A stretch of 64,000 nucleotides of DNA, taken from contig NC_081413.1 in NCBI RefSeq assembly GCF_030272615.1, positions 446,752,538 through 446,816,537 on the forward strand. The letters run 5' to 3'. The notes below the pieces were generated by a model. That model ran no database searches and was not told where the DNA came from. It saw only the letters and a program-made list of their open reading frames with translations. The stretch's first letter is position 1; the number at the start of each line of letters is the position of its first letter. The translations under genes were made by a program, and so were the position numbers. Source of the DNA: Cryptomeria japonica. Its lineage: Eukaryota; Streptophyta; Pinopsida; Cupressales; Cupressaceae. Shown here in pieces: positions 58,649 through 64,000 of the stretch.

Positions 58649-60028
58649 GTTCTCCTAAAGGTACTTGGTCCACTTCCACCCATGTAAACATCACATTATG
58701 TGATGAAGTTTAGCCTTGGGATGGGAATGTCTTTGTTGTGAGCTTTTCCTTGCTTTTTTTTGTATTGATTGAGTGTAACCTGTCTAGGTCTTGGTTCTCC
58801 AAGCTTGAGGGTGGCGTCTAGTAAGCCTAGGCTAGGAGGTGAGCTCTCCATGGTCATAGCCTTAAGATTTTGTAATGTAGGTTGCTTTGGGAAGGGAATG
58901 AAGGAAAAGCTTGGAAATGGTCTTGCAAATTTTATTTTAGTTGCAGAAGTGAAAGAGAATAGTCTTATGTTGTATTTATTTTGAAAGAGAAATGTATTAT
59001 TTTATTTAAGTCCTCATTATCAGGAATGAGAGACTAGTTGCGTATTTCACCCATTGTAAAAGTGGACATATTGTACTCAGATTTTCCTTATAAGAAATGT
59101 ATTCTTTGTTAAGTTGATATTGCAAAATGTGGTTAAGAGGATGTTAGAGGAGCTAATAGCCCTGCATTTTTAATAGTTCTAAGTGTTTTCTAGACTAGAT
59201 TAATGTTGTCATTTGGTTATCTCTGTCATTTATTTAACAAAAAAAAAAAATGTAGAAAGTATAATGGATATATTATGAATTAGAAAAGTTGGAATATTAG
59301 TAAGATAAAAGTAAATATTTAGTCCTAGTGATTTATTTATTCCGAATGCAAATATGGTTAAACAGACTTTAGAAGTATAATAGTTTTTACATTGTACATA
59401 TTGATAATGTTTTTACATGTTTTCTAGACTAATTTAATGCTACTAAAAGTTTTATTTACTTGTGTCATTTACTCAAAAAAAAATGCAGAAAATAAAAGTA
59501 GATAAAATAATATTTACCTATAGTTAACTCTTAGAGATTTAAAAAGAAAAGAGATATATTAAATCTAGCCTACAATATTCTACTTTAATGTTCTTATGAA
59601 AAGACTATTGTATTCTTGTCAAAAAGACTTTTACTTTAAACATGTTTTAAAGAAATGATAAAATAGATAAATATTGCATTGCTGTTCAATTTTGTCTTTT
59701 GACAGTCACTATTTTTATGATGATATCCCCACATATTGAAAAGTTAGAGAAACATTGCATGCATTTAAATAAGCATAATGAAACATATAGATATACAATA
59801 TATGTCTGTACACGCATTATTCCTCCTATCTACAAGTTAAGTAAATAAAAACAAAAATAAATAAATAATGGGGTTAGTCCCACGTCCTTTCATTTTTATC
59901 AGTCCAAATATGCATATACATGATAGGGGTTTATACATTTTAATCTACAAAATGAAATGTACATCTATTGAATGTTGCTGGTTTTTCCTTATCAGTCAGC
60001 CAATATTTTACATTCTTTTTATGTTGTT

Positions 60029-60249
<221 letters not shown>

Positions 60250-60303
60250 ATTTTAAAATTTTAACAAAAAAATAATAATAAACAAAAAGCTAGGGCAGCG
60301 CGG

Positions 60304-60473
60304 CCACTGTGGGTATCCAATGTGGACGGAGCCGCATCCGCCACTGTGGACAACCACAGTGGGCAACATCGACACCACCACTGTGGGTATCCATAGTGGT
60401 TGGTGCCCAGGGTCACCACTGTGGGTAACCACAATGAGCGGCATGAGGCTGCCACTATGGGTATCCACAGTGG
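60304..60473. repeat. Five-unit palindrome array, 37-bp period
   Basis: 22-base palindromes at 60304-60325, 60341-60362, 60378-60399, 60416-60437 and 60452-60473. Arms are CCACTGTGG and CCACAGTGG around a short GTAT- or ACAA-type centre. Spacers of 15, 15, 16 and 14 bases all differ. GC-rich island in AT-rich surroundings. Confidence 0.92.
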
Positions 60474-61917
60474 TGTCCTGCAGCCCCCTTTCACCCCGCC
60501 ATGGAACCTCATGCATCGCTCTATGCCATGGCCGCCTCCTCCACTACCATTGACCCTACACCACACACACACACAATAATTAAAAAATAAAATAATACAC
60601 CCTAACCCAATTTTGGGTTAGGGTAAAGACAAAGGGATAGAAATGAAAATTAGATGAGAGCTTATAGATTTAAAAAATAAATAGAAGCAAACCCTAGTTA
60701 GGGTTATTTAAGAGGATATTAATAAAATAAGTAATAAGAGAGAGGGGAAAGATTTATTTTCAAAAGTCGAATTGGGCTATCCTCATTTGGTTAAATTTTA
60801 AATATTTTATTTGAGATTGACTTTTGTATTAGGAATTAAATTGTTTCAAATCGTTTTATTTTCCATCTTATGGGTAGGATTTGATTGGAAAGGATATTAA
60901 AGAAAGATTTAAATAGTATGTTTATCTAAAATAAGTCAGAAAAAAGGGGTATTTCTAATGTCAATATTTATTAAATTTGGGGAGTGATTAATTTATAGAG
61001 AAATAATGTACTCCTTGGAGTAAATGTGTTAAAGGAGTTTATTGATTGGTTTTCGTAAAATTTAAAGATCATATTTAAAATCTAGAGATAATTTAAATGT
61101 TGAGTATTAAATATTTAATACCTAATTATTGGAGGAATAATATATAATGCAATATGATTTAAGTTATATTAATACTTTTTAGAAATTTTAATGATATTTA
61201 TGGAAAATTTAAATTAGGTGATTAAATATTTAATTTAAGGGAATATTGTAGTGGCGTAATATATTTGCTCTAAATTAAAATAAATTAATGGGTTAAATCT
61301 TGAGAACCTTGTTATCCCCGAGTGGAGACTTTTATCAGATAATTCAGATATCATAATGGTGCTCGACAGTTAAAATTATTTATTCAATTAGATAATATTA
61401 ATACATTGAATTTGTAATAATATTGAATTAATAGATGTAAGAATTAATTAAGTTATAAAGGAAGAGGCTATAATACCAAGGTATTGGGGGATGCATGATA
61501 TAACTCTACCTAGATGAATAATTTTTCAAGTGAGTAATAATATTCATGATTGTATAGTAGAGGTTGATCTAATTAACTATTACCTTTCGCATCTAAAATA
61601 AAAGAGACATTTGAGTGAATTTATTATCATCCTTATAAAATTAATTTATTTCACTTGATAATAGGAGTTATCATAATTGTTATGTAAGTAATAATCTAAT
61701 TGTAACGTCTAGGAGTTATATCGAAACCTAAGGCCTCTAGTTAAATTTTTATTTTGTTGTCTCTTTAGAAACCCATTTTAATATCAATTAAGGTTTCGTT
61801 GGAACAACTTGTTAAGTTGTAACAACCAATTAAGCATAGGATGTATGTATTTAAGTGTTCAAAAAAAAAAAAAAATTATATTTGTTTTTTTGCTGAAAAA
61901 GTTTGGGCATGACATTT

Positions 61918-61930
61918 TGGTATCAAAGCC
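61918..61930 (+). other. Primer-binding-site-like sequence
   Basis: TGGTATCAAAGCC, one change from the initiator-Met site TGGTATCAGAGCC, three bases after a CA-ending sequence. It suggests the interior of a plus-strand LTR element starts here. Confidence 0.5.
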
Positions 61931-64000
61931 CTAGGTTCATACACTGGTGAACATGGGCTACATTCATAACTTAGTTGATCCAAACTATGGCTTCGAAGAA
62001 TAACACCTAGGTGGAAACTTTTGGAATAACAAGTGAAACATAAGTGAAAATTCTTTTAAACCAAAAAATCAACATATATCACTTCAAGGGGTTCCAAGGG
62101 TCACTAAAAGCCCTGAAATTTGAAACTTATTAGTCATAATTCTTATGGCATAATAAGACCCCAAAGGCTACGAAATTTTCAAATTAATTATTTATATGAA
62201 AGTATATTTGGGCGTCTAATAACAGAATTTAGATCAATATTACATATGAGGTTACCATTCAATTGGAATTTAAATGCAATAATCACCCTAATCAAATCAA
62301 GTACGAGGAGTTAATTCTACAATAAAATACCTTTGATGGTAACTAAGAGAATACCATTCATCGAGGTATGTTCTTGACATAGTAAGTCAAGCAAGAGAGA
62401 GTTAGACATGAGAAGAAGGTACTATAAACAATATAATTAATATAGAGACATTTCAAGTTAACCTTTTTATCTATACGGAAATTTTGGTAGTTCGAGAACC
62501 AGGACCGCAATTTGAGGAACCAATGAAGAAAAGATATGAAGTACTATTGCGAATCTTAGAAAGAAGCATTAACCTATCCTAAATAATAGGTACCTTAAGC
62601 ATGTGGTCATGCTAGGTTGCCTATTAAGGACATTGGTTAGATGATTCACGTAGCAATGCAGAAAAGCTAGTGTTGGATAACCCTGAAGATAAGGACTAAT
62701 ATGATGAACGACAATCTCCTTGATGAGTGAACCCTAGTAAAACTATAGATGGATCAAATAAGAAGAAAGGAGACATGAACTTATTGGGTTAAAACACATA
62801 ATTGCAATAAACCCTAAGTTCATCTGTGGTTATAATTGGGGAAGCAAGCAAGCAAAGCCTCAACTAATTCCTTTATGGGAATATAATCTTGGAGAAATTA
62901 AATAATGGCAAAGAGAGTAGAGAGAATTTGGGAATCATGAAAAATCCCTATTAAAGTACAAGGAGTGTAGAAGAATCATGGTCCTATAATCTAGGAATTA
63001 TTAACTTATATTTGTTTAGAACCTAAGGAGAAAGGTGCAACCCAATCATGACTAGTAGCTAGATACAAGACAATATGAAACACAATTTAACTACTTGGCA
63101 CAGCCAAAGAAGGTTTGTAAATTATGGAACTCAAACGTGAAAGTATGCAAAAACAATAAGTATGGATGAAACAACATGCAGATGGAAAGGGGCTTAGGGA
63201 AAGATAGTATAGCAGTATTATGAAACCAACGTTTTAATGAAAATCAGATGACAGTATATAATATTTTATAAGAACAATGATAAGGAGCCAAATTATGTGG
63301 TTAGCTAAGGGAGAACTTAGAAATTATGGGAGTCTTAAGACGTTGGTAACTATTGAACACCATTAAGACGTTGGTAACTATTTGACACCTTAAATATTAC
63401 GCTGTAATTAGGTAACAGGATATTATGATGATAAGGTGGTTTGTGTAGATTGAAGGAAATCATAAGTTCTGATGTGCCGAAATTGGCTAGTAAGTAAATA
63501 TAAATAAGTAATATGGAAAGAGATAACCACTTTTTACCAAATTCTAAATTAATAAGGTGGGTGTTGGTCACATCTCGAGTGCACACCCCCTTGATATCAT
63601 AAGTTGCATAAGTGAAGTTGGAGAGAATAAGTCAACTCTCCGCATGGTTTGAAATATGTCATGAAATGTGTGGGTAGGAATTAGTTGTCAACCGTTGTTG
63701 ATTTTTATTGACAATTATTCCACCCCAAATGGTTCTTAGCCATAAGTGCTAGTAATTTGGCAACAAGCTCCTACTTAACGAAGTCAAGTGAATGTTAGAG
63801 GTGAAAATACAAGGAGCTAGCATAAAGTGCTAAGGAAACAAATGATGTCCCTAGTAAAATTATATGATTACATTTTACAAATCCTAAGTGGTTCTAAGTA
63901 TACAAGTGACAATTTTGTACCGAATTAGCAACCACGTGTGTAAGTAAGACATGAAAGTGCTAGTGCATCAGTTACCACGTAACATTGAACCAAGGTTTAA
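61931..64000 (+). other. Possible interior of an LTR element; no domain recognised
   Basis: All frames contain frequent stops. I found no gag knuckle or gag core. A 28-bp tandem duplication (TTAAGACGTTGGTAACTATT) occurs at 63335 and 63363. ORFs 62120-62314 (+) and 63350-63586 (-) lack support. Confidence 0.35.

Noticed and set aside
60304-60473. CRISPR array (palindromic repeats with unlike spacers)
   Set aside because: The window is plant retrotransposon DNA, spacers are only 14-16 bases, no cas genes are present, and repeats vary. Reported as a palindrome array instead.
60253-60572. Overlapping ORFs on both strands with Leu-Trp-Ile/Val-type repeats
   Set aside because: They come from the palindrome array; the 37-bp period shifts frame each unit, so no protein repeat is maintained.

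Overview
The window looks like intergenic chromatin from a large, repeat-rich seed-plant genome. A gymnosperm is my guess, from the age and depth of the nesting; nothing in the sequence proves it. I see no intact host gene, rRNA, tRNA or CRISPR array. Almost all interpretable content is LTR retrotransposons, mostly Ty1/copia, with one Ty3/gypsy gag fragment, several solo or broken LTRs, tandem arrays, and one long unfamiliar reading frame. All coding regions carry stops or frameshifts, so every gene here is called a pseudogene.

Layout. 1-1995 is a minus-strand gypsy gag with a candidate primer site, followed by its probable LTR (2004 to about 4560), which holds degenerate repeated motifs. 5092-7345 is a minus-strand copia remnant (element D): an LTR end, then gag zinc-knuckle sequence with no pol between them. 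7360-9933 and 11279-14085 are a direct duplication of 2.6-2.8 kb carrying decayed PPR-like sequence; a spacer with an unknown acidic ORF lies between. 15461-23962 is a complete minus-strand copia element (B) with an ATGGT target duplication. About 25440-34065 is a minus-strand copia remnant (C) whose 2.5-kb LTR is split by a complete plus-strand copia element (A, 27200-32203) with target duplication GAACTC. At 34100 the primer site and LTR start of another minus-strand element (F) appear; its LTR is split in turn by a complete minus-strand copia element (E, 34157-41063).

From about 41570 rightward the content changes. Direct copies of a 2-4 kb sequence (41571-45578 and 54630-56811) bracket a 5-copy, about 279-bp tandem array with conserved hairpins (46940-48330) and a long open frame of about 1,200 codons (48982-52622). 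That frame encodes no domain I recognise and is interrupted by one frameshift and only TAG/TAA stops. This unit is my best candidate for a poorly described, probably non-autonomous retroelement. At 56812 the right-hand copy is cut by sequence starting TGTAGAGCCCC, which may be a 5.1-kb LTR ending at 61914 just before a primer-site-like sequence. Inside it are a compound AT/GT microsatellite and a striking five-unit palindrome array with a 37-bp period (60304-60473).

How the parts fit: where complete, each copia element reads LTR, a 2-nt gap, an initiator-Met-tRNA primer site, gag, protease, integrase, RT-RNase H, polypurine tract, LTR. The insertion order can be read from the nesting: F is older than E, C is older than A, and B went into unrelated sequence.
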